From positions 49,862 to 113,861 of the forward strand of contig NZ_LMDM01000047.1 of the NCBI RefSeq assembly GCF_001425825.1: a DNA stretch of 64,000 nucleotides. Reading direction: 5' to 3'. Below are positions 1 to 11,818 of the stretch, piece after piece. Below the pieces are notes generated by a model that searched no databases, had not been told where the DNA came from, and saw only the letters and a program-made list of their open reading frames with translations. A program made the position numbers and the translations under genes. Source of the stretch: Rhizobacter sp. Root1238. GTDB lineage: Bacteria; Pseudomonadota; Gammaproteobacteria; Burkholderiales; Burkholderiaceae_C. Numbering within the stretch: the first letter of the stretch is position 1; every line of letters starts with the position of its first letter.

Positions 1-134
1 ACTGACTGTCGCCGACTGTTTGACCACAGCGAACGAAGTGAGCGGAGGGAGTTTCGGCGACGGGCCAACTGACTGTCGCCGACTGTTTGACCACAGCGAA
101 CGAAGTGAGCGGAGGGAGTTTCGGCGACGGGCCA
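1..134. repeat. 67-bp direct tandem repeat, two perfect copies
   Basis: Bases 1-67 and 68-134 are identical, and the array may continue beyond the left edge. Each unit holds a short inverted repeat (GTCGCCGA near its start, TCGGCGAC near its end), so each can form a stem-loop. The middle portion (CGAACGAAGTGAGCG) looks like an intergenic repetitive element rather than coding sequence. The remaining bases 135-318 up to glyQ show no convincing gene and presumably hold the glyQS promoter. Confidence 0.9.
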
Positions 135-318
135 TGAAGCCAGTCAGCGGAGGGAAGTCCTCGGCCCCCGGGGGGCCGAGGACCGCCCCCGACGGCGCGC
201 CACAGCCTCCCCGCACGCGCCTTCCGCACCAACGAGCGAACGAGCCCCAGGACGCGCCCCCTAGAATCGCCAGTTCCGCGTTCACCCGGCGTGACGCATC
301 TTCCATCTTCGAACCCCT

Positions 319-1239
319 ATGCTGACCTTCCAGCAAATCATCCTGCGCCTGCAAGACTACTGGGACCGCCAGGGCTGTGCGCTGCTGCAGCCGTACGACA
401 TGGAGGTCGGCGCCGGCACGAGCCACACTGCCACCTTCCTGCGCGCGCTGGGCCCCGAACCGTGGAAGGCTGCCTACGTGCAGCCCAGCCGCCGCCCGAA
501 GGACGGCCGCTACGGTCAGAACCCGAACCGCCTGCAGCACTACTACCAATACCAGGTCGTGCTGAAGCCGGCGCCGGCCAACATCCTCGAGTTGTACCTC
601 GGCTCGCTCGAAACGCTCGGCTTCGACCTGAAGGCCAACGACGTGCGCTTCGTCGAGGACGACTGGGAGAACCCGACGCTCGGCTGCTGGGGGCTCGGCT
701 GGGAGGTCTGGCTGAACGGCATGGAGGTCACGCAGTTCACCTACTTCCAGCAGGTCGGCGGCATCGACTGCAAGCCGATCACCGGCGAGATCACCTACGG
801 GCTGGAGCGCCTGGCGATGTACCTGCAAGGCGTCGACAACGTCTACAACCTGCAGTGGACCGACACGCTGAGCTATGGCGACGTCTACCTGCAGAACGAG
901 ATCGAGCAGAGCACCTACAACTTCGAGCACAGCGACGTCGACTTCCTGCTGCAGGCCTTTGCCGCGCACGAGAAGCAGGCCACCTACCTGATGGCGCAGC
1001 AGCTCGCGCTGCCGGCCTATGAACAGGTGCTGAAGGCCGGCCACACCTTCAACCTGCTGGACGCGCGCGGTGCGATCAGCGTCACCGAGCGCGCCGCCTA
1101 CATCGGCCGCATCCGCAACCTGGCGCGCGCCGTCGCGAAGGCCTACCTCGACAGCCGGGCCCGCCTCGGGTTCCCGATGGCACCCAAGGACTGGGCCGAC
1201 GAAGTGATCGAGCAACTGAACAAGAAGAAGGCGGCCTGA
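319..1239 (+). CDS. glyQ: Glycine--tRNA ligase alpha subunit
   Basis: Catalytic alpha subunit of the bacterial alpha2beta2 glycyl-tRNA synthetase, a class II enzyme that activates glycine and charges tRNA-Gly in the cytoplasm. The 306-residue length is typical. The N-terminus ([20 protein letters not shown]) and the internal stretch [19 protein letters not shown] are highly characteristic. The ATG at 319 is taken because the family signature begins there; no strong Shine-Dalgarno sequence precedes it. The beta subunit gene follows after 3 bases, so the two are one transcript. Confidence 0.99.
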   Translation: MLTFQQIILRLQDYWDRQGCALLQPYDMEVGAGTSHTATFLRALGPEPWKAAYVQPSRRPKDGRYGQNPNRLQHYYQYQVVLKPAPANILELYLGSLETLGFDLKANDVRFVEDDWENPTLGCWGLGWEVWLNGMEVTQFTYFQQVGGIDCKPITGEITYGLERLAMYLQGVDNVYNLQWTDTLSYGDVYLQNEIEQSTYNFEHSDVDFLLQAFAAHEKQATYLMAQQLALPAYEQVLKAGHTFNLLDARGAISVTERAAYIGRIRNLARAVAKAYLDSRARLGFPMAPKDWADEVIEQLNKKKAA

Positions 1240-1242
1240 GCG

Positions 1243-3339
1243 ATGAGCCACAAGAACCTGCTGGTCGAGCTGTTCGTCGAGGAACTGCCGCCGAAGGACC
1301 TGAAGCGCTTCGGCGAGTCGTTCTCCGCGACGCTGTTCGCCGGGTTGAAGGCGCGCGGCCTCGCCACCGACCACTCCGCGGTGACCGCCTACGCGACGCC
1401 GCGCCGGCTGGCCGCCCATGTCAGCGCGGTGCGCGCGCAGGCCGACGACCGCGCGGTGTCGCTGAAGCTGATGCCGGTCAGCGTGGGCCTCACGCCTGAC
1501 GGCCAGGCCACGCCGGCGCTGCTGAAGAAGCTCGCGAGCGTCGGTGCCGATGCATCGGTGCTGCCGCAGCTGAAACGCCAGCCCGACGGCAAGGCCGAGG
1601 CGCTGTTCTACGACAGCCTCGTCAAGGGCCCGATGCTGGCCGAAGGGTTGCAGCAGGCGCTCGATGAAGCGCTGGCCGGCCTGCCAATCCGCAAGGTGAT
1701 GCAGTACCAGCTGGCCGATGGCTGGAGCAGCGTGAACTTCGTGCGCCCGGCGCATGGCCTGGTCGCGCTGCACGGCGCCGACGTGGTGCCGCTGCAGGCG
1801 CTGGGCCTGACGTCGGGCCGCGAGACGCGCGGCCACCGCTTCGAGGCGGCGGTCGAGCCGGTGGTGCTGCTGGATGCCGACCACTACGCGCGCCAGCTCG
1901 AAGAGCAGGGCGCGGTGATCGCGAGCTTCGCGGCCCGCCATGCCGAGATCGTTCGCCAGCTCGACCATGCGGCGAAGCAGCAGGGGCTGCAGCCGATCGA
2001 CGATGCCGCGCTGCTCGACGAGGTGACCGCGCTGGTCGAGCGGCCGAACGTGCTGCTGTGCCGCTTCGAGCCGGAGTTCCTCGACGTGCCGCAGGAATGC
2101 CTGATCCTGACGATGAAGGCCAACCAGAAGTACTTCCCGCTGCTCGACGCGGCCGGCAAGCTGACCAACCAGTTCCTGGTCGTCAGCAACATCCGCCCGG
2201 CCGATGCGAGCCGGGTGACCGGCGGCAACGAGCGCGTCGTGCGCCCGCGGCTGGCCGATGCGAAGTTCTTCTTCGACCAGGATCGCAAGAAGTCGCTGGC
2301 CGACCGCGTCGGCGGGCTCGACAAGGTGGTCTATCACGGCAAGCTCGGCTCGCAAGGCGAGCGGGTGCAGCGGGTGCGGGCCATTGCCGCTGGCATCGCG
2401 AAGCAGGTGGGCGCCGATGCGGTGCAGGCCGACCGCGCCGCACTGCTCGCCAAGGCCGACCTGCTGACCGACATGGTCGGCGAGTTCCCCGAGCTGCAAG
2501 GGATCATGGGCGGCTACTACGCGCGCCACGACGGCGAGACGAACGACGTGGCGCTGGCGGTCGAGGACCACTACAAGCCGCGCTTCGCCGGCGACGAGCT
2601 GCCGCGCGGCCAGGTCGGCGAGATCGTCGCGCTGGCCGACAAGCTCGAGACGCTGGTCGGCCTGTTCGGCATCGGCCAGCTGCCCACCGGCGACAAGGAC
2701 CCGTTCGCGCTGCGCCGCCATGCGCTGGGCGTGATCCGGCTGCTGACCGAGCGCCAGCTCGCGCTCCCGCTCGACACGCTGCTGCACGATGCGGCGCAGG
2801 CTTTCGGCGACAGGATCACCGATGCCAGCGCCGCGCTGAGCGACTTCATCTACGAGCGCCTGGCCGGCGTGCTGCGCGAGCAGGGCGCGACCGCGCAGCA
2901 GGTCGACGCCGTGCTGTCGCTGCGCCCGAAGGAACTCGACGACGTCGGCAAGAAGTTGGCCGCCGTGCGAGCGTTCGCCGCGCTGCCCGAGTCCGAATCG
3001 CTGGCGGCCGCCAACAAGCGGGTCAGCAACATCCTGAAGAAGGCCGACGGCGAGGTGATCGAGCAGGTCGACGCGGCGTTGCTGGCCGACCCGGCCGAGA
3101 AGGCGCTGCACGCCGCGCTGGTCGACATCGAACGGATCGCCCGGCCGGCATTCGACCGCCGCGACTTCACCGCGTCGCTGCAGGCGCTGGCGGCCTTGAA
3201 GGCGCCGGTCGACGCCTTCTTCGACCAGGTGATGGTCAATGCCGACGACCCGAAGATTCGCGCGAACCGGCTTGGCCTGCTCGCCACCTTGCGCAGCGCG
3301 ATGAACCGCGTCGCCGACCTCTCCCGCCTCGCCGCCTGA
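1243..3339 (+). CDS. glyS: Glycine--tRNA ligase beta subunit
   Basis: Beta subunit of glycyl-tRNA synthetase, needed for tRNA recognition by the alpha2beta2 enzyme. At 698 residues it is close to the usual ~690. It begins NLLVELFVEELPPKDL, has the conserved LTMKANQKYFPL segment and the HD-like stretch with ARHDGE and NDVALAVEDHY, and ends in a helical DALR-type anticodon-binding region. It is separated from glyQ by 3 bases, and the next gene (gmhB) starts shortly after its stop, which suggests an operon continuing through the acyltransferase. Confidence 0.99.
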   Translation: MSHKNLLVELFVEELPPKDLKRFGESFSATLFAGLKARGLATDHSAVTAYATPRRLAAHVSAVRAQADDRAVSLKLMPVSVGLTPDGQATPALLKKLASVGADASVLPQLKRQPDGKAEALFYDSLVKGPMLAEGLQQALDEALAGLPIRKVMQYQLADGWSSVNFVRPAHGLVALHGADVVPLQALGLTSGRETRGHRFEAAVEPVVLLDADHYARQLEEQGAVIASFAARHAEIVRQLDHAAKQQGLQPIDDAALLDEVTALVERPNVLLCRFEPEFLDVPQECLILTMKANQKYFPLLDAAGKLTNQFLVVSNIRPADASRVTGGNERVVRPRLADAKFFFDQDRKKSLADRVGGLDKVVYHGKLGSQGERVQRVRAIAAGIAKQVGADAVQADRAALLAKADLLTDMVGEFPELQGIMGGYYARHDGETNDVALAVEDHYKPRFAGDELPRGQVGEIVALADKLETLVGLFGIGQLPTGDKDPFALRRHALGVIRLLTERQLALPLDTLLHDAAQAFGDRITDASAALSDFIYERLAGVLREQGATAQQVDAVLSLRPKELDDVGKKLAAVRAFAALPESESLAAANKRVSNILKKADGEVIEQVDAALLADPAEKALHAALVDIERIARPAFDRRDFTASLQALAALKAPVDAFFDQVMVNADDPKIRANRLGLLATLRSAMNRVADLSRLAA

Positions 3340-3378
3340 CCCATGCCGCGCGAAGCACGCCTCCCGAGGTCCGACGCC

Positions 3379-3986
<608 letters not shown>

Positions 3987-3987
<1 letters not shown>

Positions 3988-4730
3988 TGTCGAAATTCAT
4001 TGCGGCGCTGCGTTCGCTGCTGTTCGTGCTGTGGATGGCCGCCACCGTGATCCCGTGGGCGGTGTTCTCGCTGATCGCGTCGATCTTCATGCGCGGCACG
4101 CCGCTGTTCTGGTTCACCACCTTCTGGCTGCGCATCGCGATCACCGGCTGCCGCTTCATCTGCGGCGTGCGCTACCAGGTGCAGGGCATGGAGAACCTGC
4201 CCGACGGCCCGGCCATCCTGTGCCCCAAGCACCAGTCGACCTGGGAGACCTTTGCGTTCCCGACGCTGATGCCGCGCCCGCTGTGTTATGTGTTCAAGCG
4301 CGAGCTGCTGTACATCCCGTTCTTCGGCTGGGCGATGGCGCGGCTCGACATGGTGCACATCGACCGCAGCAAGCGCACCGAGGCCTGGTCGCGCGTGGCC
4401 GAGCAGGGCCAGCGCTTCATGTCGCAGGGCAACTGGGTGATCATGTTCCCCGAGGGCACGCGCATCGCGCGCGGCCAGCAAGGCACCTACAAGACCGGCG
4501 CCACGCGGCTGGCGGTGGCCACCGGCGCCTCGGTGGTGCCGATCGCCGTCAACTCGGCGCGCTGCTGGCCGCGCAAGTCGTTCCTGATCCGGCCGGGCCT
4601 GGTCACGGTGTCGATCGGCAAGCCGATCGCGCCGGCCGGGCGCCAGGCCGACGAGCTGATGCGCGAGGTCGAGACCTGGATCGAGGCGGAGATGCGGCGC
4701 ATCGATCCCGAGGCCTATTCGACGCAGTAG
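3987..4730 (+). CDS. 1-acyl-sn-glycerol-3-phosphate acyltransferase (PlsC family)
   Basis: Membrane-associated acyltransferase making phosphatidic acid from lysophosphatidic acid. A hydrophobic N-terminal segment is followed by an HX4E variant (HQSTWE) of the HX4D catalytic motif and by FPEGTR, the glycerol-phosphate-binding motif. At 247 residues it is a normal length. The ATG at 3987 shares its A with the gmhB stop codon, so the two are translationally coupled. Being next to gmhB fits an envelope-lipid role. Which PlsC paralogue this is cannot be told from the sequence. Confidence 0.93.
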
Positions 4731-4766
4731 CAAAAAGTCGAGGAGCCGCTCTTACAATCGCGGCCC

Positions 4767-5726
4767 ATGACTCGACCTGTGCCGGGCCCCGAAATATCGC
4801 AGCTGTCGCTGTTTGATGAGCCGCCGCCGGTGTCGTCGTCTTCGCTCTCGTTGGCATCCCCTTCCCTCTGGCCCTCGCTGCCGCGCACGCCGTTGCGCCC
4901 ACCGGTGGCCGATGTCTCTCCGGCGCCTGCGCCGGTCGCCGCTCCTGCGGTGTCCAGCCTGCAGCCCGCCGTCTTCCGCCATCCGCAGGCGCAGCGCGAG
5001 ATCCGCCTGAACGATCACCTGGTCGGCTATGCGCTGCGGCGTGCGCGCCGCACCAGCATCGGCTTCGTCGTCGGCACCGAAGGCCTGAGCGTCGCGGCGC
5101 CGAAGTGGGTCGGCCAGCAGGACATCGAGGCCGCGCTGCGCGAAAAGGCCGGCTGGATCCTGCGCAAGCTGGTCGAGCAGCAGCAGCGCGGGCAGCGGCT
5201 GCAGGCGGCCAAGGTCGACTGGCGCGACGGCACCGGCATCCCGTTCCTCGGCGAGACGGTGATCATCGTGCTCGATTCGCGCGCCACCGGGGCGATCCTG
5301 AACACCGATGCCGCGGCGCTGCCCGGCGTGCCGCGGCTGACGCTGCATGTGGGGCTGCCGCAGACGGCCGCGCCCGAGCAGATCCGCGATGCGGTGCAGA
5401 GCTGGCTGCAGCGCCAGGCGCGGCGCATCTTCGAAGACCGCTGCCGGCATTTCGCGGCGCAGCTGAACGTGCGCTACACGCGGCTGAGCCTGTCGTCGGC
5501 GCAGACGCGCTGGGGCAGCGCGAGCGCCGACGGCCGCATCCGGCTGAACTGGCGGCTGATCCACTTCGCGATGCCCAGCATCGACTACGTCGTTGCGCAC
5601 GAGCTGGCGCACCTGCGCGAGATGAACCACAGCCCGCGCTTCTGGGATGTCGTGCGCTCGGTGATGCCGGATTTCGAGCAGGTGCGCGGCACGCTGAAGG
5701 ACGACGTGCTGCCGGTGTTCGACTGA
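4767..5726 (+). CDS. YgjP-type metal-dependent hydrolase (DUF45)
   Basis: Zinc-dependent hydrolase of the YgjP/SprT-like family. The HELAH motif (H278, E279, H282) is followed by H288 in NHSPRFW, giving the HExxH...H metal site, with the family's TRWGS stretch at 248-252. About 75 N-terminal residues are Pro/Ser/Ala-rich and probably disordered, which makes the protein longer than the ~170-240 residues usual for the family. The start is taken at the first ATG. Substrate is unknown; E. coli YgjP has been described as a UTP pyrophosphatase. It follows the acyltransferase gene by 36 bases. Confidence 0.88.
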   Translation: MTRPVPGPEISQLSLFDEPPPVSSSSLSLASPSLWPSLPRTPLRPPVADVSPAPAPVAAPAVSSLQPAVFRHPQAQREIRLNDHLVGYALRRARRTSIGFVVGTEGLSVAAPKWVGQQDIEAALREKAGWILRKLVEQQQRGQRLQAAKVDWRDGTGIPFLGETVIIVLDSRATGAILNTDAAALPGVPRLTLHVGLPQTAAPEQIRDAVQSWLQRQARRIFEDRCRHFAAQLNVRYTRLSLSSAQTRWGSASADGRIRLNWRLIHFAMPSIDYVVAHELAHLREMNHSPRFWDVVRSVMPDFEQVRGTLKDDVLPVFD

Positions 5727-5751
5727 GCAGGGCGGGCACAATCCCCCGCTG

Positions 5752-7176
5752 ATGTTCAGCCTCAACCGCTACTCTTTTCGCCAGCTGCTGCTCGTCGCCT
5801 TCCTGCTGATCGCCGCGCTGCTCAGCGCGGCCTCGCTGCGCGGCCTGTTCCAGCTCGAAGGCCTGCTGCGCCAGAGCAGCGAGGGCGCGCGCCAGGCCGT
5901 CGCTCACACCGCCGATGCGCAGGTGCTGGCCGAGCGCACCGTCGCGATGGAGCGCGCCGCGCGCCAGTACCTGGTGCTCGACGACCCGGTGCTGCGCCAG
6001 CGCTTCGAAGAGGCCGCGCGCGACGCCACCTCGGCACTCGCCCGGCTGGCCGACAACCGCATCCCGTCGAACCTGGCTGCCGACTGGCGCGCCACCGAGG
6101 CCGACATCGAGGCCCAGCTGAGCGGCCCCGAGCCGGCGATCCGGCTGCGCGAGGTCACCGTCACCACCGCGTTCCGCGAACTCGAATCCATCAACGCCGC
6201 GATCGCCGAACAGGTGCGCCTGGCCACCGAGGCGCGCAACCAGGTGCTGATGAACGAGCTCGAGGTCGGCCGCACCCAGCTCGGCCGGCAGATCCTCGCG
6301 GCGATCGGCATCTCGATCGTGCTCGCGCTCGGCTTCGGCCTGTGGCTCGCGCGCCCGCTGAAGCGCCTGGAGCGCGCCGTGGTGAGCCTCGGCGAGAACC
6401 GGCTCGACCAGCCGATCGACATCCAGGGTCCGACCGACGTGCGCCTGCTCGGCCGCCGCCTCGAATGGCTGCGGCTGCGGCTGGCCGAACTCGATTCCGA
6501 CAAGTCGCGCTTCCTGCGCCATGTCTCGCACGAGCTGAAGACGCCGCTGGCCGCGCTGCGCGAAGGCGTCTCGCTGCTCGAGGACGGCGTCACCGGCGAG
6601 CTCAGCGAGAACCAGCGCGAGGTCGCGCGCATCCTGCGCCAGAACACCCACGTGCTGCAGAGCCAGATCGAGGACCTGCTGCGCTTCAACGCGGCCGCGT
6701 TCGAAGCGCGCCAGCTGGTGCGCCGCAAGACCGAGCTGACCGCGCTGATCAGGAACCTGGTCGCACAGCAGCGGCTGCAGTGGCAGGCCCGCCAGCTCGC
6801 GGTGGTCGTCGAGGGCGAACCGCTGAGCGCCGAGGTCGACGCCGACAAGCTCGGCACGGCGCTGGGTAACCTTTTGTCGAACGCGATACGCTTCAGCCCG
6901 CTCGGCGCTACCATCCGTTTTTCCGTGACCCGCGTGCCCGGCCGTGCCTGCATCGACATCGTCGACCAGGGCCCGGGCGTTGCGGCTGCCGACCGGGCCC
7001 GCGTGTTCGAGCCTTTCTACCGCGGCGAACGCCAGCCGGGCGACGCGGTGCGCGGCAGCGGCATCGGCCTGTCCATCGTGCACGAGTACGTCACGGCCCA
7101 TGGCGGCCAGGTCGAACTGATGGACGACGGCAGCTCCGGCGCTCACTTTCACATCGAATTGCCCCATGCGCGTTAG
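5752..7176 (+). CDS. glrK: Sensor histidine kinase, GlrK/QseE-like
   Basis: Membrane sensor kinase of 474 residues. There is a TM helix near residues 10-28, a helical periplasmic domain, a second TM around 185-200, a HAMP region, HisKA with H260 in SHELKTPL, and a HATPase with GNLLSNA, DQGPGV and GSGIGLSIV. The order kinase - lipoprotein - sigma-54-dependent regulator is the glrK-qseG-glrR (qseEGF) arrangement of enterobacteria, which is the main reason for this name. The kinase stop lies 11 bases inside the next gene. Confidence 0.88.
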   Translation: MFSLNRYSFRQLLLVAFLLIAALLSAASLRGLFQLEGLLRQSSEGARQAVAHTADAQVLAERTVAMERAARQYLVLDDPVLRQRFEEAARDATSALARLADNRIPSNLAADWRATEADIEAQLSGPEPAIRLREVTVTTAFRELESINAAIAEQVRLATEARNQVLMNELEVGRTQLGRQILAAIGISIVLALGFGLWLARPLKRLERAVVSLGENRLDQPIDIQGPTDVRLLGRRLEWLRLRLAELDSDKSRFLRHVSHELKTPLAALREGVSLLEDGVTGELSENQREVARILRQNTHVLQSQIEDLLRFNAAAFEARQLVRRKTELTALIRNLVAQQRLQWQARQLAVVVEGEPLSAEVDADKLGTALGNLLSNAIRFSPLGATIRFSVTRVPGRACIDIVDQGPGVAAADRARVFEPFYRGERQPGDAVRGSGIGLSIVHEYVTAHGGQVELMDDGSSGAHFHIELPHAR

Positions 7177-7867
7177 TCGTCCTGCCCTTCGTTGCGCTCC
7201 CGCCTGGCTGGCCACGCCGCTGTTGGCCAGCCTGCTGGCGGCCTGCGTGACGCCGCCGGTCGAGCTGCCGCCGCCCGCGCCTGCCGCGTCCGCCCCGGTG
7301 CCGGCGGCACCCGCCGCTTCTGCCGTCGTGATCCTGGTGCCGGCGCCGGTCGAACCGGCCGACCAGGTGTCGCGGCAGATCCTCGGCTACCACGAGCAGC
7401 TGCGTCAGATGTCGGCCGCCGACCTCGGCAACGAGATCACGCGGCTCAATGCCATCGTCAGCGCGAACACCGCCGCGGCACCGACCGGCGCGGTGATCGA
7501 GCTGGCGCTCGCGCTCTCGCAGCAGCACAACGGCGGCGACGTGCCGCGCGCGGTGCAGTTGCTCGAATCGGTCGTCAAGACCGGCGCGCCCGAGCTGCAG
7601 CCGTGGCAGCCGATGGCCCGCCTGCTGCTCGCCCGCATCGCCGAGCAGCGCCGGCTCGAGGATGCGTTCAACCGCGAGGCCGCGCAGCGCCGCGACCAGC
7701 AGCGCACGCTGCAGCAGCTCAACGAGAAGCTCGAGGCGCTGAAGGCGATCGAGCGCAGCATGACGACCCGGCCCGGGCCGGGCGCGGCCGCGGTGCCGGC
7801 GACACCGGCGGCCCCGGCGACCGCCCCGCCCGCCGCATCCGCCGCACCCGCCCCGAAGGCGCCCTGA
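7166..7867 (+). CDS. qseG: QseG-like outer-membrane lipoprotein
   Basis: Lipoprotein of 233 residues with a signal peptide ending in the lipobox LLAAC, a Pro/Ala-rich linker, a helical domain, a basic coiled-coil-like stretch (QRRDQQRTLQQLNEKLEALK) and an Ala/Pro tail. In E. coli, QseG connects to GlrK signalling. Here it lies between kinase and regulator and overlaps the kinase by 11 bases, so it is probably a sensor accessory. The identification rests on position and lipoprotein character more than on recognisable sequence. Confidence 0.75.
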   Translation: MRVSRPALRCAPAWLATPLLASLLAACVTPPVELPPPAPAASAPVPAAPAASAVVILVPAPVEPADQVSRQILGYHEQLRQMSAADLGNEITRLNAIVSANTAAAPTGAVIELALALSQQHNGGDVPRAVQLLESVVKTGAPELQPWQPMARLLLARIAEQRRLEDAFNREAAQRRDQQRTLQQLNEKLEALKAIERSMTTRPGPGAAAVPATPAAPATAPPAASAAPAPKAP

Positions 7868-7878
7868 CGCGCCACCGC

Positions 7879-9255
<1,377 letters not shown>

Positions 9256-9264
9256 GCGGCAGGT

Positions 9265-10695
9265 TCACGCCGCCCATGCAGCGTCGTGCGTGCCCGGCGG
9301 CATCGACGGCCAGCGCCACAGCGGCGGGGTGTCGGAGAACTGCGCCGCATGCCGCGCCGCGACCAGGCGGCCGAAGCCGGACGGTTCGCTGACCAGCCAA
9401 GGCGCGATCTCGGGTGCGGTGACCGACAACCCAGCGTCGACCCGCCCGAGCGAACGCAGCCAGCGGCCGACGCCGGCCAGCGACACCTGCACATGCCAGC
9501 TGCCGCCTTCTTGTGCCTGCCGCCACAGGGCGGCCTGCGTGCCGAAGGCCAGCAGGTACCCGGCCGCGTAGTCGAGCGCCTGCAGCGGCAGCGCCTGCGG
9601 CTTCGCGGCGCCCGCCGCGCGAGCTTCGGCGTCGTTGAAGCCGGTGGCGGTCTGCACCAGCGAATCGAAGCCACGCCGCGTCGCCCACGGCCCGCTGGCG
9701 CCATAGGCCGACAGCGACACCGCGACGATGCCCGGCCGCAGCGCGGCCAGTTGCGCCGGTCCGAAACCGAGCGCCGCCAGGCCGCCCGGCCGGTAGCCCT
9801 GCAGGAACACATGCGCGTCGGCGAGCAAGGCCTTGAGCCGTTCACGGCCGGTGGGCTCGCGCAGGTCCAGCTGGGCTGACCGCTTGCCACGGCTGGTCTC
9901 GGCGATGCCCTCGATGTTGGGCAGGTGCGGCGCGTTCAGCAACAGCACCTCCGCGCCATAGGCCGCCAGCGTGCGACCGGCCACCGGGCCGGCGAGGATT
10001 CGCGTCAGGTCGAGCACGCGCAGCCCGTGCAGCGGGCGATCGGTGGCATCGGACGGCGGCCGGGCTATCGGGCTGGCGCCACCGATGCGGTCGATGCGAA
10101 CCGTCGGCTCGCCGGCCAGCGCCAGGGCCTGCGGATGCCGGTCCCATTCGTCGAAGCTGCGCAACGCGGCGACGACCAACCCGGCCTGCGCCGCGGCGTC
10201 TTCGACATCGTCGGCACGCCAGCCGCGCAACGCCTGCTCGACCGCAGCGCGCTCGGTGCGCTCGCCGACCGGGCAGCCGAGCAGCTTCAGCGCGCCGTCG
10301 CGGTGGTGTGCGAAGTTGGCGTGGATCCGAACCCAGCCCGGTGCGCCGATGCCGTGGCCGCAGGGGTACAGCCCCGACAGCTTGTCCCACACCTGCGGCG
10401 CGCGGCCGTCGAGCGTGAAGTGGGCGCAGCTTTCGAGCACCGCGTGTTCGCGCGGCACCAGCACGCGCTGGCGGCGGCCCTGGTGCAGGTGCCACAACTC
10501 GGCCGCCGCGCCGGCCGCAGCCGCCATGCTGGCCTGGATCGCATCGGCGACGGCGAACGAACTGGGCAGCACCGGTGCGTTGCCGGGCACGCTGAGGTGG
10601 TCGAGCCCTGCGGCCGGCAATCCGGCCTGCTGCCACAGGGTGGCCAATGCGCGTCGTACTGGAGAGACGAGGGAGTCACGATCTTCGAATGGCAC
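9265..10695 (-). CDS. Type III (CaiB/BaiF family) CoA-transferase
   Basis: Predicted CoA-transferase of 476 residues. The motif that usually opens the family (GLRVLDLTRILAGPVAGRTL) appears only at about residue 225, followed by SRGKRSAQLDLR and QGYRPGGLAALGF. The preceding 220 residues resemble the usual C-terminal portion (GLVVAALRSFDEWDRHPQA), so the order is permuted relative to classical CaiB; this layout occurs in a known long subfamily. The start is a GTG with CAGGAG six bases upstream. Substrate is unknown. It converges with glrR, 9 bases apart. Confidence 0.88.
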   Translation of the reverse strand: MPFEDRDSLVSPVRRALATLWQQAGLPAAGLDHLSVPGNAPVLPSSFAVADAIQASMAAAAGAAAELWHLHQGRRQRVLVPREHAVLESCAHFTLDGRAPQVWDKLSGLYPCGHGIGAPGWVRIHANFAHHRDGALKLLGCPVGERTERAAVEQALRGWRADDVEDAAAQAGLVVAALRSFDEWDRHPQALALAGEPTVRIDRIGGASPIARPPSDATDRPLHGLRVLDLTRILAGPVAGRTLAAYGAEVLLLNAPHLPNIEGIAETSRGKRSAQLDLREPTGRERLKALLADAHVFLQGYRPGGLAALGFGPAQLAALRPGIVAVSLSAYGASGPWATRRGFDSLVQTATGFNDAEARAAGAAKPQALPLQALDYAAGYLLAFGTQAALWRQAQEGGSWHVQVSLAGVGRWLRSLGRVDAGLSVTAPEIAPWLVSEPSGFGRLVAARHAAQFSDTPPLWRWPSMPPGTHDAAWAA

Positions 10696-10854
10696 ACGGT
10701 GCTCCTGGCAAGGTGACGATGGAGTGCATTCTGGACGGTCCCTGATGTTCGCCTCAGGGTGCTTTGACAGTGAACTGTTTGCACTCGCTTGTGACTCAGG
10801 TTGCTGGGCGAGCGAAGTGCGCTTGCCTGAATTTCATCATGTTGGAGCAGTGAA

Positions 10855-11490
10855 ATGAGTGTTGGTCATGTTGCCCGAGGCGATCGCCGAGTCGCGCGAA
10901 TCGCGTCTCATCTGCTGGAACGTCTCGGCAATAAAGTCAGACGTTTTCGTCAGCGAGCAGGAGATCTTTGCAGCGCAGTTGCCGATCAAGTCAGTCCACG
11001 GCGACCTGTGATGCCTTCTCCCGAAGAGCTGCTCCGTTGCCCGGATGAAGGCGGTTCAACGAAGTTTGTGTTGTTGCCTGAGGCCTACGACAACGCTCGA
11101 CGGTCCGCCGGGACTTCCAGCCCGCACGGGTCCAGATCGAACGGCCTCGACACACGCAGTTCGGATCGATTCCACCGAGATCGCAAGAGCGGCGACTCGG
11201 CAACCCGCGGAACTCAGCCCGCGGACATGGACATCTTCAGCGGCTTCAAGCTGCCTTCTGATCCAGAAGTCCCGGCTGCGAGAATTGACACCACCCGTGC
11301 GTCGCCGCGTATCCCGAAGTCGAGTGGTCGGAACGATCTGAATGCTCACAAAAACAATTCGATCAAGCTGAAACCCAATTTGCTCTGGCAGGACGATCCA
11401 CGCGACAGCACGTCGTCATCGTCCTCGTCGTTGGGAAGCTATCTTCGTTGGCCGAATGACACTCACAAAAACGACCCTGACGCCCATTGA
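10855..11490 (+). CDS. Hypothetical hydrophilic protein in atypical-composition DNA
   Basis: Unrecognised 211-residue reading frame. A good ribosome site (GGAG, 7-base spacing) precedes the ATG. The protein is rich in Ser, Arg and Asp, has no signal peptide or membrane segment, and carries a run of serines near the end (STSSSSSSLGS), so it is probably largely disordered. Codon use is unlike the neighbours: many A/T-ending codons such as GAT, CGA and CGT. It stands alone between the CoA-transferase and a repeat-poor gap. It could be acquired DNA, a secreted or effector-like protein, or a spurious frame. Confidence 0.4.
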   Translation: MSVGHVARGDRRVARIASHLLERLGNKVRRFRQRAGDLCSAVADQVSPRRPVMPSPEELLRCPDEGGSTKFVLLPEAYDNARRSAGTSSPHGSRSNGLDTRSSDRFHRDRKSGDSATRGTQPADMDIFSGFKLPSDPEVPAARIDTTRASPRIPKSSGRNDLNAHKNNSIKLKPNLLWQDDPRDSTSSSSSSLGSYLRWPNDTHKNDPDAH

Positions 11491-11540
11491 GTCTTGACGC
11501 CCCCCCGTAGGTGAGCGGGCCGCGTGTTTTCGGCGTGGGG

Positions 11541-11747
11541 TCAGCGGGGTTTTCTGACATTCCCCGTCTGCTGCCTCTCGTCCGGCTCGGCCGCGCCGCT
11601 GACGGGCTGGCTCACCGCCTTGCCGATCGACTCCAGCACGTTGTCATCGTCCTTCGGCGGTGTGCCCGGGCGGCGGCCTTCGCGTGCGGTCGGCGTGCTG
11701 GCCGGCGTGTACGAAGGCGGCGCGGAACGGTCGGTGGGTTTCGGCAT
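11541..11747 (-). CDS. Small hypothetical protein (68 aa)
   Basis: Short hydrophilic protein starting MPKPTDRSAPPSYTPASTP and ending in NVRKPR, rich in Pro, Thr, Asp and Lys, hence probably disordered. AAGGA lies about 7 bases before the ATG. It follows the TrxB-like flavoprotein gene by 71 bases on the same strand and may share its transcript. No family recognised. Confidence 0.6.
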   Translation of the reverse strand: MPKPTDRSAPPSYTPASTPTAREGRRPGTPPKDDDNVLESIGKAVSQPVSGAAEPDERQQTGNVRKPR

Positions 11748-11818
11748 GAGGTGGTCCTTGAGGTGAGGCTGCCGGGCAGCGGGCATGCGATGCGGCAATC
11801 CACATGCCCGTGCCGCGG

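Noticed and set aside
20-325. 101-residue reading frame across the tandem repeat
   Set aside because: It is made mostly of the repeat, has no ribosome site, and overlaps the glyQ start.
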